A DNA stretch of 64,000 nucleotides from Actinomadura montaniterrae (GTDB lineage Bacteria; Actinomycetota; Actinomycetes; Streptosporangiales; Streptosporangiaceae). Below, one piece after another: positions 36,875 to 45,863 of this stretch. Position numbers and translations under genes: made by a program. Under the pieces are notes generated by a model, which ran no database searches, was not told the origin of the DNA, and saw only the letters and a list, made by a program, of their open reading frames with translations. Where the stretch lies: assembly GCF_008923365.1 (NCBI RefSeq), contig NZ_WBMR01000017.1, positions 1 through 64,000 of the forward strand. Direction: 5' to 3'. How positions within the stretch are numbered: position 1 is the first letter of the stretch; each line of letters opens with the position of its first letter.

Positions 36875-37534
36875 TTATTCGATCGCCGTGGTGTAGCGGA
36901 GAGCACCTGAGACGGGCATGTCGAACAGGCAGCAGATCCGGCGGATGTCGCCGTCGGCGTCGTGGATGTCGTGCAGGATCCGGTCTTGTCGCAGAGCCAA
37001 CGGCGTGACGTTGAGGCGCACCCAGGGGTATTGCTTCCCGACGCCGGTGGTGCGGCGGGCGCTGCGCCGGTTGATGAGCAGGTGCGGATTCCTTGTCGCC
37101 GGCCAGGTGGCAGCCCGGTAATCGAGCCAGACGGCCAGACGTGCCAGGACCGGCGAGAGGGATGGAACGGCTGCCGACGGCGAGCCGTCCGTCCGTCGCT
37201 GATATCGCTGCGCATGAGGCGGCGGATCTGCGCGGCCGTAAGTGCATGAAACACCACGAGTGCGACGGCGAGTGCCAAGCGAAACGTCCTGGCGGCAGCA
37301 CAGGCACGCTCCGAGGGGTAGTGCGTGTGCCAAGCGGCAGGAGAAGCACCGCCAATCGGCGACGCGGTAGACGCCGTAGGCGAGGCACTCACGACACGAT
37401 CCGGGATAGTGGGGAGATCTCGGATGGCACCGTTCACACAGGTCTTGACCGAAGGAGGCGACCGAGCCGAGCTGGCGGCATGGAGGCGGGGTGAACGGGG
37501 CCGCCTGGCAAGCACGCACAGCGGAAGTCGACAC
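36875..37534 (-). pseudogene. Recombinase-cassette third gene, internally deleted
   Basis: The frame begins with cysteine pairs typical of a zinc ribbon (CERC, CREC, CFSC, CLCC) and ends with a tyrosine-recombinase-like segment (TRNPHLLINRRSARRTT, ALRQDRILHDIHDADGDIRRIC). In intact cassettes of this kind the two parts are separated by several hundred residues; here they are joined by an out-of-family stretch. With the two genes to its right it forms the integrase-HTH-zinc finger operon known from actinomycete chromosomes, in a collapsed state. Confidence 0.6.
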
Positions 37535-37594
37535 GCGGCCGGGTTCGAGCGACGCGATTCTGCTGGCACACCGTGCACTTTGGTGGCGGTCGCG

Positions 37595-37870
37595 TCACAG
37601 CGGCGGCTCGGACCTGGGTCTGCCGAATCGTGGCTGGACGGTAGGACCGGCCGGTTCGCTGGTCGCCGCCTGTTCCTTGGACGGGCGGCGTGCCGCGACC
37701 TTGTCCGGCTCGCAGGTCAGCAGTGCCGCAGGGTCGCACTCGAGCACTGAGCAGATCACATCAAGATCGTCCAACCGGATGGTCGTGGGTGTGCCGGTCC
37801 ACAGCGCTGACATCTTGCCCGCGCTGATGTCCAGCCCCGCCTCGGCGAGGAGCCGCCGCATCTCGGTGGA
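37595..37870 (-). pseudogene. Xre-type HTH gene of recombinase cassette, 5' truncated
   Basis: The frame encodes KSTEMRRLLAEAGL, ISAGKMSALWTGTP and IRLDDLDVICSVLECDPAALL, the Cro/C1-type HTH of the middle gene in the integrase-HTH-zinc finger cassette. The usual first 15 residues are absent because the DNA joins the truncated integrase gene directly at about 37870. A protein starting at the Met at 37861 could still fold, so expression is not ruled out. Confidence 0.65.
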
Positions 37871-37871
37871 C

Positions 37872-38279
37872 TTAGCGTGCCGTCGGGACGGTCGCGCGCC
37901 AGTGCGTGAACAAGGTCTCGACCTCGTCCTCCGACGGCGGCGCCCGAACCTGCCCGGTCATGGGGCCCGCGGGGCGGTTGTACCCACCGAGCGGCTGGTC
38001 GACGACGAATCCGGTCAGCGTGTTTATGTCGCCCTGGTAGCGGTCGATCACAAAGTCGTAGAACTGGGCCAGCATTCCCGCCTTGGTCGCCCGGGTGCTC
38101 ACCGACAGGCCAGTCCTGCGTTGTTCAACGAAGAACCGGTCCGCGTCCTCGCACGGCGCCGTCCACAACAGGCCCGTCAGCGAGCGTACGAAGTCCACTA
38201 ACGACGTTCGTGTGCTGGACACGTGCCGCAAGTCATCGGCGGATCGGCACTCTGAACGAACCCAGGTGTTGGGGGACAT
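37872..38279 (-). pseudogene. Tyrosine recombinase, N-terminal domain only
   Basis: From ATG 38279 (MSPNTWVRSECRS) the frame encodes a SAM-like core-binding domain of a phage-type integrase (SLVDFVRSLTGLLWTAP, STRATKAGMLAQFYDFVIDRY) and stops after EDEVETLFTHWRAT. The catalytic domain with the R-H-R-Y residues is deleted; the break at about 37880 leads straight into the HTH gene. No recombinase activity is expected. Confidence 0.75.
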
Positions 38280-38473
38280 CGACCATGAAATCCTCTGCCG
38301 GCAGGCACTGAGCCCGTCCGGCGCCGCCCCTCGCCGTTGGCGGGTTGCGTGTCGTTGGCCCCCTCGGACGGTCCTATGTGGAGTTCGTCGAGGGAGCGGC
38401 GACCGATCTCGAATCTCGGGACGGGCGCGACCCCTCAGATACAAGGCGACTCACTGGAAAGCGGAGGCAGGCC

Positions 38474-39085
38474 ATGCATTTCGACATCCGACGAGGCGCG
38501 GTGCTGCTCATGGCGCTGACCTCCCTGATGAGTGGATGCTCATCACCCGGCGACGACGACAAGGCGTCCGAAAAGTCCAGGCAGACGGTCGCCACACAGG
38601 AAGGCCAGGGGACGGGTGCCGGTGGGCCCAGCCCGGACGGCATCCCGGGTGGAGCTGGAGGCGGCGGTGCCGCTCCTACGGGCTCGCCAGTGGTCAGCGC
38701 CACATTCGACACCCCGAACTTCCCCGGCGGCAAGGTGGAGATCGCCATCATGGGACTTCAGGTGCGAGGCAAGCTGATGGTCCTCACGGTCCGGCTGACG
38801 CCGCACCTGCCGCAGGGGTCGACGGAGAAGACCAACCCGTACGAACTCAATGACGAGATACCGCTCGCTCCGGAGCTGATCGATACCGTCAATCTCAGGC
38901 GGTACGTGGTCGTCAAGGACAACCAGGAAAAGGAAGTGGAGTCCGATGACGTCACGCTCCCCATCCACAATGAGCAGGCAGGGGTGGCGACCTACAGCTT
39001 CGCCGCCCCGCCCGCGAACGTGAAGTCACTGGACGTGCACTACGGTACGTGGCCGACTTTCACCAATGTGCCGGTCCAACGATGA
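38474..39085 (+). CDS. Lipoprotein with DUF4352-like extracellular domain
   Basis: ATG 38474 (MHFDIRRG) has GCGGAGG upstream. The lipobox is ALTSLMSGC. A Gly/Pro/Ser linker (about 30-70) precedes a compact beta-rich domain (GKVEIAIMGLQVRGKLMVLTVRL, LIDTVNLRRYVVVKDNQ, GVATYSFAAPP). The stop overlaps the start of the OmpA-type gene (ATGA), so they are translated together. The pair probably links a membrane-anchored binding domain to peptidoglycan. Confidence 0.85.
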   Translation: MHFDIRRGAVLLMALTSLMSGCSSPGDDDKASEKSRQTVATQEGQGTGAGGPSPDGIPGGAGGGGAAPTGSPVVSATFDTPNFPGGKVEIAIMGLQVRGKLMVLTVRLTPHLPQGSTEKTNPYELNDEIPLAPELIDTVNLRRYVVVKDNQEKEVESDDVTLPIHNEQAGVATYSFAAPPANVKSLDVHYGTWPTFTNVPVQR

Positions 39086-39651
39086 GAGCACGAGCCCTAC
39101 AGCGAGCTTCCGTTGTCGTCGGCTTCCTCGCGGTCTTTTCCAGCGTCTCGGGAACAGCCAGCTCCGATCCGAGCGTCAATGACGTCAACATCCAGCAGTC
39201 CGTGCGGGCGATCGGGACCGATCGGTACGTCTACTCGATCGATGCGGGCACCTCCGTGCTGCCTCTGGAGACGGTGAAGAACGACGGCAAGCGCGTCACC
39301 ATGCGCATCTCCGCGGACCTGCTCTTCGACTTCGACAAGGCCGACCTCACCGCCGCCGCCCGCAGGCGCATCTCCCAGCTGGCACCACAGTTGAAGAGCG
39401 CCGTCGGAGCGATCGAAGTTTCGGGGCACTCCGACTCCATCGGTGACCCGAGCTACAACCAGACGCTCTCCCAGAAGCGCGCGGAGTCGGTCAAGAGCGA
39501 GATCGAACGGGTGCTGGGCGGCGGCAAGGAGATCAAGGCAACGGGATACGGTGAGAGCAAGCCGATCGCTCCCAACCAGGTCGGAGGTAGGGACAACCCC
39601 GACGGCCGAGCACAGAACAGGCGTGTCGAGATCGAGTTCACGAAGCCTTGA
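39082..39651 (+). CDS. OmpA-family peptidoglycan-binding secreted protein
   Basis: ATG 39082 overlaps the lipoprotein stop. A signal peptide (VVVGFLAVFSSVSGTASS) precedes an N-terminal part and a C-terminal OmpA/MotB domain (MRISADLLFDFDKADLTAAARRRIS, IEVSGHSDSIGDPSYNQTLSQKRAE, GYGESKPIAPN, NRRVEIEF). OmpA-type domains bind diaminopimelate peptidoglycan; this one lacks a beta barrel, as in other Gram-positive members. Both genes of the pair recur as a relic at 42928-43460. Confidence 0.92.
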   Translation: MRARALQRASVVVGFLAVFSSVSGTASSDPSVNDVNIQQSVRAIGTDRYVYSIDAGTSVLPLETVKNDGKRVTMRISADLLFDFDKADLTAAARRRISQLAPQLKSAVGAIEVSGHSDSIGDPSYNQTLSQKRAESVKSEIERVLGGGKEIKATGYGESKPIAPNQVGGRDNPDGRAQNRRVEIEFTKP

Positions 39652-39692
39652 CACGCATCTTCCGCGCGGCGCCCACCAGGGGGCCGAGTTCT

Positions 39693-40622
39693 TCAGCTGG
39701 TGGGCAGGAACTCTGGCCACTTGGCCAGCAACCAAGGGGATGCTGGCCCGGAGCGCTGCCAGGTCACGGTCGCGACGGCTATCACCGTCGTCCCGTCATG
39801 CAGTTCCCACTGCTGGGTTGCCGACGTACCGGAAGGATCCCCGACGGCGGACTTCGGATCGATGGTGAGGCCGGCGCCGGCCCAGCCTGAATAGATGGCC
39901 GCATGCAGGCGCTGGTTGTTGTAGTTGTACTGGCTGCGTTCCGCCACGCGGGCGATGCGGTTCATGTCGCCAGAGCTGATCTCGGTTAGCACCGAGAGGC
40001 ATCTTCCCGAAGGCGGTACCGAGTACGGCTTTGCCGACTGAGGGACGACCGGTGCCTGCGGGGCTTGCGACGGCGTCTGGGAGCGGGTGGCCCCGCTCTG
40101 CGCTTGTGTCCCCGTTCTGTGGCCGGGGCCTTGCGTGGCCACAGCGATGAGCAGGAGCAGAATCAGCCCTGCCGCGCCCGCGCCAATGGCGAGGAGCATC
40201 GACCGCCGGTTCTTCGCCGACCTGCGTGTCCTATCCCATTCCTCTTCAAGGGCAATCCCCGGCAGGAGGCTGCCCCCGCCTTCGGAGGCCTGCGTCCCGT
40301 GCTGGAGGGTTGGAGGCAGGAGGAGCGTGTCCACGCCGGCTCCCTGTCGGCTTCGTCCCGCGGCCTCCGGCTCTGCCCCTTGGGTGAACTCGGACGGGGC
40401 GGCGGGCCGCCAGGCCGCGCCGTCCTCCGGACCACGGCGGATGAAGGACTGGGTCATCGGGTCGACTCGCCAGGTACGGCCGGCCGTGTCGACGACCTCG
40501 TGAAGCCGCAGCTCGCGCAGGGCGTCGTCGAGGTCGAGCGCTTCGGTCTCCACCTTGCGCGTCAGTTCGAGGAAGGTCGCCCACAGGTCGGCCAGCGGAC
40601 CGTCGGGGATGGTCATGTTCAC
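39693..40622 (-). CDS. Membrane protein with N-terminal WxVDP domain and extracellular domain
   Basis: Residues 1-80 form a small acidic domain (LHEVVDTAGRTWRVDPMTQSFIRRG) that looks like a GYF/WW-type binding module, followed by a linker and one membrane helix (LLAIGAGAAGLILLLLIAV, about 143-163). The extracellular end has an NTF2-like/VirB8-like look (SVLTEISSGDMNRIARVAERSQYNY, GTTVIAVATVTWQ). ATG 40622 is preceded by a weak ribosome site. The function is unknown; the layout fits an envelope component next to the OmpA-like pair. Confidence 0.7.
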   Translation of the reverse strand: MNMTIPDGPLADLWATFLELTRKVETEALDLDDALRELRLHEVVDTAGRTWRVDPMTQSFIRRGPEDGAAWRPAAPSEFTQGAEPEAAGRSRQGAGVDTLLLPPTLQHGTQASEGGGSLLPGIALEEEWDRTRRSAKNRRSMLLAIGAGAAGLILLLLIAVATQGPGHRTGTQAQSGATRSQTPSQAPQAPVVPQSAKPYSVPPSGRCLSVLTEISSGDMNRIARVAERSQYNYNNQRLHAAIYSGWAGAGLTIDPKSAVGDPSGTSATQQWELHDGTTVIAVATVTWQRSGPASPWLLAKWPEFLPTS

Positions 40623-40798
40623 GTCGTGGCCCGCCTCTCACGTCGCCCGCATCCGCAGGTTGACCGTCCTGCGGGCGCGCCGAATCGCAACGCGGACGCC
40701 TGCCCCGTGGGCTGCTTGCCGCTCACTGCCGTCGGTGGACGGTACGTGCGGAGCGCAGATTGCGTCTCGTTCGGATCCGGCGCAAGGACGAGGGTGTG

Positions 40799-41116
40799 AT
40801 GTTCGGTCATCTGATCGCGGCGTACAGGGTGGGGGCCACGGTCCGGCGACTCCTCTGGCTCGCCTTCTGGGGCGGGCGTGCCGTCGGCTATGCCGAGGCC
40901 CGCGAGACGGGCGTCTCGGAGCGCGAGGCGATCGAGGCCGTCACCAGCGGAATCGTCCTGCCGGACTACAACAAGGCCCGGAAGGTCGCCACGCACCGCG
41001 AGATCCTTCAGGCGTACGCGACGACCGGTGACATCTTTGGTTATGCGTGCTATCGCACCCTGGGGGACGGCCACCAGGCGGCGATCAACGCGGTCGGTGA
41101 AGGGCTCCTCGGCTGA
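40799..41116 (+). CDS. Small helical hypothetical protein
   Basis: Preferred start ATG 40799 (MFGHLIAAYRVG). It encodes 105 residues with a hydrophobic helix (RRLLWLAFWGGRAVGYAEA), a GVSEREAIEAVTSGIVLPDYNKARK segment and a short C-terminal helix. No family is recognised. Divergent from the membrane protein gene ending at 39693. Confidence 0.6.
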   Translation: MFGHLIAAYRVGATVRRLLWLAFWGGRAVGYAEARETGVSEREAIEAVTSGIVLPDYNKARKVATHREILQAYATTGDIFGYACYRTLGDGHQAAINAVGEGLLG

Positions 41117-41395
41117 GACGCCGCCCTCAGGGAGGGCCGGCGCTCGGCGGGGGCGGAACAGAGGCATGAAGATCTGATCGACCATTTCGGCGAGGGCCTC
41201 GTCGGAGATCTGGCCGGGGCCCGCCTGCGGGTACTAGTTCCAGAACAGAGTCACGGGCAGGGGCGCGAGACTCCTGGGCCGCTTCCCCGCGGGCGACGGC
41301 GCGGGCCAGCACGGTCAGCATCGTGCCGGGCTCGCCCTGACCGAGTTCTTCCCGTAGCGACGGATGTCCATGGTTGACAGCTCAGCCTTTATGGC
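41110..41395 (-). pseudogene. TetR-family C-terminal relic
   Basis: Frame-shifted minus-strand DNA encodes GEPGTMLTVLARAVARGEA, LELVPAGG and, in the next frame, GQISDEALAEMVDQIFMPLF. These match the C-terminal ligand domain of TetR regulators (DRAVARGEA...LEL.PAV.....GG.ISDE.L.E.VDRIF.P). The HTH half is gone. Confidence 0.45.
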
Positions 41396-41578
41396 GACTG
41401 TCAGAGGTGGCGACCGGGAGACCTTGGGGAGCACGGTCTCGGTCGTTCCCTCCGCCCCGCCTCTGCGTTTGCCCCCGTTGCGCAGGGGCGGGGCCACGCG
41501 ACCACGAATGAGGTCCGCCGCCGCACCGTCACGACGGCGCCCGGACGGAGAACCGACACCTAGGATCAGAAGGGGCGC

Positions 41579-42470
41579 ATGACCGGCTGGTTCCTCGTCG
41601 ACGCGTTCTCCGAGCGGCCCTTCACGGGTAATCCCGCCGCTGTCGTCTTGCTCGAGGTTCCCTCGGACGGGGTATGGCTGCAGGCGACCGCCGCGGAGTT
41701 GCACCAGCCCCACCACCGCGTTCGTATGGCGTGAGGCGGACGCATAGGGCATTCGCTGGTTCACGCCGACGCGGGAGCGCCGCTGTGTGGCCATGCCACC
41801 CTGGCCGCCGCCCATGTGCTGGGGCAGGACGAGATCGTCTTTCGCCGCGCTTCCGGGATCTTGACCGTGTCCCGCGGCGACGGAAACATCTGGCTGGCCT
41901 TGGGGCCTGGTCCCCACGGCATGGGACCACGCCCCAAGGGACGTGCTCGAAGCGCTCGGGCTCACCTCCGTCGCCGGATTCGTGAGCAACGACGACGATC
42001 ACGTCATCCTGCTCGGCACTGCTGCGCTGGTGGAGGCGGTCCGGCCGGACATCCCGCGGATCCTCCGCCCGCCCGCCGGCCGCGTCACCGTCACCGCGCC
42101 TGGCGGCGCGCGCTGACTTAACCTCACGCGTCTTCGTGCCCGCCGTCGGGTGGGCCGAGGACCACGTGACCGGTTCCGCCCACGCCGTTCTCGGTGCGCT
42201 ATGAGCGGCCCGGCTCGGCCGCGTCCGGCTGGACGCCGTGCAGGCGTCGGCACGGCGGGAGAGGCTTGCGCTCCGGGTGAGTGACGACCACGTCCACGTC
42301 GGCGGCCATGCCATCACTACCAGCCACGGCGTCTTTGCCTTCAATGGGCCGGCGCCGGCCACTGACCGCACCGCCACCGACCGCTGCCAGGCCTCGACCG
42401 GCGGGCTCAACTCCCTCACGGTCCACTGGGCGCCCGGCCGTGCGGAGCTCAAGAGGGAGCTTCGTCCTGT
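41579..42470 (+). pseudogene. PhzF-family isomerase pseudogene
   Basis: From ATG 41579 (behind AGAAGGGG) the frames encode FLVDAFSERPFTGNPAAVVLL, TTAFVWREADA, APLCGHATLAAAHVLGQ, SGILTVSRGDGNIWLALGPG, DVLEALGLTSVAGFVSNDDDHVILLG, then EDHVTGSAHAVLGAL and RVSDDHVHVGGHAI. This is the full order of a PhzF diaminopimelate-epimerase-fold isomerase, but several frameshifts and in-frame stops (for example near 41730 and 42200) separate the pieces. It is a decayed gene. Confidence 0.8.
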
Positions 42471-42480
42471 ATCTGTGATG

Positions 42481-42928
42481 TCAAGTGCTTCGCCAGGTGA
42501 CAGTGGCCTCGCCGGTGAAACGGCGGCTCATAAGGTTGATCATTGCGACGTGGACCATGGCTTCGGATCGGGTCGGCAAGGTCTCGTAGTCGCGTGCCAC
42601 GCGGCGGTGCAACATCAGCCAGCCGAACGTGCGCTCCACCACTCAGCGTCGCGGTATCGGCACGAATCCTTTGGTGGCGGGGTCGCGGCGGACGGCTTCA
42701 GGTCGATGCCCAGGGTGGCGGCATGGTCGATGGCCTTGGTGCGGTAGGCAGTGTCGGCCCATGTCCTGCTGATCGTCGGGTGTGTCGCGGCCACGCCGGC
42801 CAGCAGCTGCATGCCGGCGGTGCGGTCCGACACGCTGGCCGTCGAGCAGTAGTCCCAGGATGTCGACCAGGATGCTGCGCTTGCGGCCGACGATCTTCTT
42901 GGCGGCGTCGATGCTCTGGTCTTGCGCG
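42481..42928 (-). pseudogene. IS5-type transposase C-terminal relic
   Basis: The end encodes [46 protein letters not shown] and TGEATVTWRST before a stop at 42481. This is the C-terminal DDE part of IS5-family transposases, with further pieces upstream (DQSIDAAKKIVGRKRS, ILVDILG) in other frames. The 5' half is absent. It sits between the PhzF pseudogene and the OmpA relic and marks the breakpoint of the inverted copy. Orientation minus. Confidence 0.75.
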
Positions 42929-43460
42929 CGGCGACGGTGAGGGCGGCCTTGTCGAAGCGCAGGAGGTCAGCGGAGATACGCGCGGTGAGGTGCTTGCCGT
43001 CCTTCTCCGCCGTCTGCAGCGGCAGCACGAAGGGACCGATCGCGATCGTGCGGCGAAGCTGTGGGACGCCACACCCGCCCGTTCGTCGTAGATGGGCGAC
43101 ATGACGTCGTCGGTCCGAAACTCCTTTTACTGCTTGTTCTTGACGACGGCGCACCGCTTCAGGTTGACGGTGTCGATCAACTCAGGCGAGCGATATCTCG
43201 TCATTGAGTCGTAAGGATTGGTCTTCTCAGGCGGCCCCTGGGGCAGGTGCAGCGTCAGCCGAACCGTCAGGATCGCCAGCTTCCGCCATCGGACGACGAA
43301 CAGCAGCTTAGGAGGGTGGCCAGCGCCGCGATGAGCACCATCCCTCATCGGACGTCGATTCGCATGGCCTGCCTCCGTTTCCAGCGGTCGGGTCAGATCT
43401 GAGCGTTCGCGCCCGTCTCACCTTGTGAGATCGGTCGCCGACCCCCCGACGAACACCCGC
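42928..43460 (-). pseudogene. Inverted, decayed copy of the lipoprotein/OmpA pair
   Basis: The minus strand encodes a lipobox (LATLLSCCSSSD), the core of the lipoprotein (AILTVRLTLHLPQG, ELIDTVNLKRCAVVKNKQ) and the OmpA-type start (GKHLTARISADLLRFDKAALTVAARK). These are the same order as 38474-39400. Upstream sequence also matches (a GGCGACCGATCTC block and CGGAGGCAGGCCATGC). In-frame stops, a deleted linker and a truncation by the IS relic at about 42928 show that this is a non-functional copy in inverse orientation. Confidence 0.85.
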
Positions 43461-44274
43461 CCAAGACCGTCCGAGACGCCCGCCAACAGACCGGACTGAT
43501 CGGCTCTGGGCGATGGAGCACAAGAGGCCAGCCGCCCCCCAGGATGGTTCCGGGGCCGGGAGCAACCTGCTCGGCTTCACGCTGCTCAGCGGCCACACGG
43601 CGACCTCCCCGCACGTGCTCCCCCACCGCAGCAAATATTCCTTCTCGTCGGTTGCCAGTTGCGGAGACTTACGGACTGTCCAGCAAAAGCGCAGAACCGT
43701 GCTCGGGAGGTGGCTCGTCTCGTCGATTCGGCTGTAACCGACGAGCGCCCCCTTCTGAAAGGGGGTCATCCATGATGCAAGTGGCGGGCGTGGCCCGAGC
43801 TCCGGAACTATTCGATGTCGGGCACCTGCTGAACCCGCCGGCTACGGGGGCGGGGCGCCTGCAACAGCGACGGATCCGGTCGGCAGGCTCCTGTACGCGA
43901 TCATGCTGGTCCCCCCTGTGCAAGCAGCCACAAGTCGGTGGCGATGTGCCGGTCGCAGCCGCCCCAGCCCTGCCTTCTGGTTCTCATCACGCAATAGAGG
44001 AGTCGACGCCTTCACCCTCGTTGGCCGACCGGGGCACCGAAGGATGCTGGTCGGCGCCCGGCCCGGTTGAACAGGACCGGTTGGACCCGTTGCGCGCATC
44101 CGTGCCTCCGAGCCGGCCGTCCGCCGGCGGGCCGCAGGCGTTTCCCAGAACATACGGCTGCGAGGCCTGCCGCAATGGACGATGCCACCGGAAAGCTCGT
44201 CAAGCCGCTGACGAGCTCGCAGAGCTCAGTTCACACGGCTGACCAGAAACTCGACGCATCACTCGGAGGCGTGA
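43461..44274. other. Long intergenic gap before the pilin operon
   Basis: About 810 bp. Short frames are compositional. The 3' side must hold the promoter for the VirB2/VirB6 operon. No repeats stand out. Confidence 0.35.
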
Positions 44275-44595
44275 ATGCTTGACACCGTGATCACTCGGAC
44301 GGCCGGTCTGCTCCGTACGGCATACCTTGCCGCCCCGACCATCCCGAACCCCGGCGACGGCTCAGAGCCGCCATTCGGCCACCAGATCGAAACACTGCTC
44401 AAGTGGGCGATGTGGGGTGCCCTCTTCTGCTGTGTGGCGGGCTTCATCATCATCGGTGCGAGAATGGGAATCCAGCACAAGAAGGGGGAGGGCGGAAGTC
44501 ACATGGGAAGCTTGGCCATCGTCGGTTTCGGCTGCGTTCTCATTGTGACCGCGTACGCCATCGTCAGCAATCTAGCCGGAGCCGCGGGAGGCTGA
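44275..44595 (+). CDS. VirB2/TrbC-like pilin protein
   Basis: The 106-residue protein has a short N-terminal segment and two membrane helices (LLKWAMWGALFCCVAGFIII and SLAIVGFGCVLIVTAYAIVS) separated by a basic/Gly loop (GARMGIQHKKGEGGSHMG): the size and layout of TrbC/VirB2-type pilins. The ATG at 44275 has GGAGG upstream. The same two-helix module ends the protein at 47355-48419. First gene of the downstream secretion operon. Confidence 0.82.
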   Translation: MLDTVITRTAGLLRTAYLAAPTIPNPGDGSEPPFGHQIETLLKWAMWGALFCCVAGFIIIGARMGIQHKKGEGGSHMGSLAIVGFGCVLIVTAYAIVSNLAGAAGG

Positions 44596-44761
44596 GCGTC
44601 CGCACAGTACCGCAGGGGTTCGCCACGCTCCTGATGCCGGAATTCGCACAGGTCGCATGCCTCGCTCGATGGCACGTTCCAACTGAGCGCCGCAATTGGA
44701 CGATCGAGAGCGAGGCCCGATCAGATGATCCAACACCCTACCCAATGCCAGGAGGTAAACG

Positions 44762-45679
44762 ATGAGCGCAGACGACCTATGGGATTGGCTCTGCCGCAAA
44801 CTCGTCATCTGGGCGCTTTCCAACCTCCAGACGCTCCTCACGTGGTGGTTGACCAGTGACGCATACAAGGTGCCGCTGACCGGAAAAAAGGGAGGCGTAC
44901 TCTACGACCTTCGCACGCACATCAATTGGCTAACCGCAGTGATGGTCTTCGCCGGCTTTCTGGTCGCGGCCTTCCAAATTGCGATTCAACGCAACGGCAA
45001 ACCCTTTCGAGATGTCCTCTCCCAATTTTTCTCATTGACAGTGATATCTCTCAGCGTGGTTACCATCGCGAACCTTGCACTCATCCTCATGGACAGGTAT
45101 TGCAACTGGATCATCACGGGCATGGAGCCGAAGAACAAGGACTGGATCAAGTACTGGGACGGCCATTTGTTCGATTCCCTCAAGGACCCCGATGGATCGT
45201 CGTCCTTTATTGTCGCATTTTTCGCGCTGGCTGCGGCACTGGCCTCGGTGATCCAATTCGCGCTGATGTTCTTTCGTTCCGCCGTCCTCATAATCATCGT
45301 GGGCCTTCTTCCTCCAGTGGCCGCATCGAGGTTCACCTCATATGGGAACGCCGCGTATCGCAAGATGGTCCATTGGGGGATCTCATTCTATCTGTTTCAG
45401 GGCGTTGCCGCAACGATCTACGGAGTGGCGCTAAAATTGCTGGCATCACCATATGAAGCCGATCACCTTATGGGCCTAGCCCTGGTCGGCGGCGCCGTGT
45501 TCGCCCTTCCTGCGACCCTGCGCGCAGTGGCCCCTGGAGTTCCGGAAGACATGTCCTCCTTCGGCATACGTCAGGTCGGGCATTTCACCTCCGGCGGCAC
45601 CGCCATAAATATCAGCAAGGGGCAAGGAATCTGGACTAGGTGGACGGGAATCGGCAGCGGGCCGAGGCGACAAAAATGA
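44762..45679 (+). CDS. VirB6/TrbL-like channel membrane protein (copy 1)
   Basis: The 305-residue protein has about six membrane helices (VIWALSNLQTLLTWWL, LTAVMVFAGFLVAAF, LTVISLSVVTIANLALIL, FIVAFFALAAALASVIQFA, SAVLIIIVGLLPPVAA, LMGLALVGGAVFALPA), with a conserved LPPVAASRF motif. This fits the inner-membrane channel subunit VirB6/TrbL. An excellent AGGAGG precedes ATG 44762. It is a tandem paralogue of the next gene. Confidence 0.88.
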   Translation: MSADDLWDWLCRKLVIWALSNLQTLLTWWLTSDAYKVPLTGKKGGVLYDLRTHINWLTAVMVFAGFLVAAFQIAIQRNGKPFRDVLSQFFSLTVISLSVVTIANLALILMDRYCNWIITGMEPKNKDWIKYWDGHLFDSLKDPDGSSSFIVAFFALAAALASVIQFALMFFRSAVLIIIVGLLPPVAASRFTSYGNAAYRKMVHWGISFYLFQGVAATIYGVALKLLASPYEADHLMGLALVGGAVFALPATLRAVAPGVPEDMSSFGIRQVGHFTSGGTAINISKGQGIWTRWTGIGSGPRRQK

Positions 45680-45863
45680 CGTGCCGTCGCTCTTCCGAGA
45701 AAGACGAACCGATGTGAACCATTGCCGTAACGCGCATTCGTGTTCGCTGCCGCATTCTTAGAGCGGAAGTTCGCGGCAAGACCTCCCGTCGAAGCGGGAA
45801 GGAGTCGGAACATCCAGTCTGATCACGTTTTGTGACATCTACATTGTTGGGAGATTGCTCAAG

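Noticed and set aside
36875..38279. Integrase cassette considered as the live integrase of an integrative element
   Set aside because: The catalytic domain is deleted and the third gene is collapsed, so it cannot recombine.
41315..41989. Minus-strand frame opposite the PhzF pseudogene
   Set aside because: PhzF motifs on the plus strand explain the region better.
43773..44242. Plus-strand frame before the pilin gene
   Set aside because: Composition is Arg/Ser/Pro-rich without pattern and it lacks a clear ribosome site.
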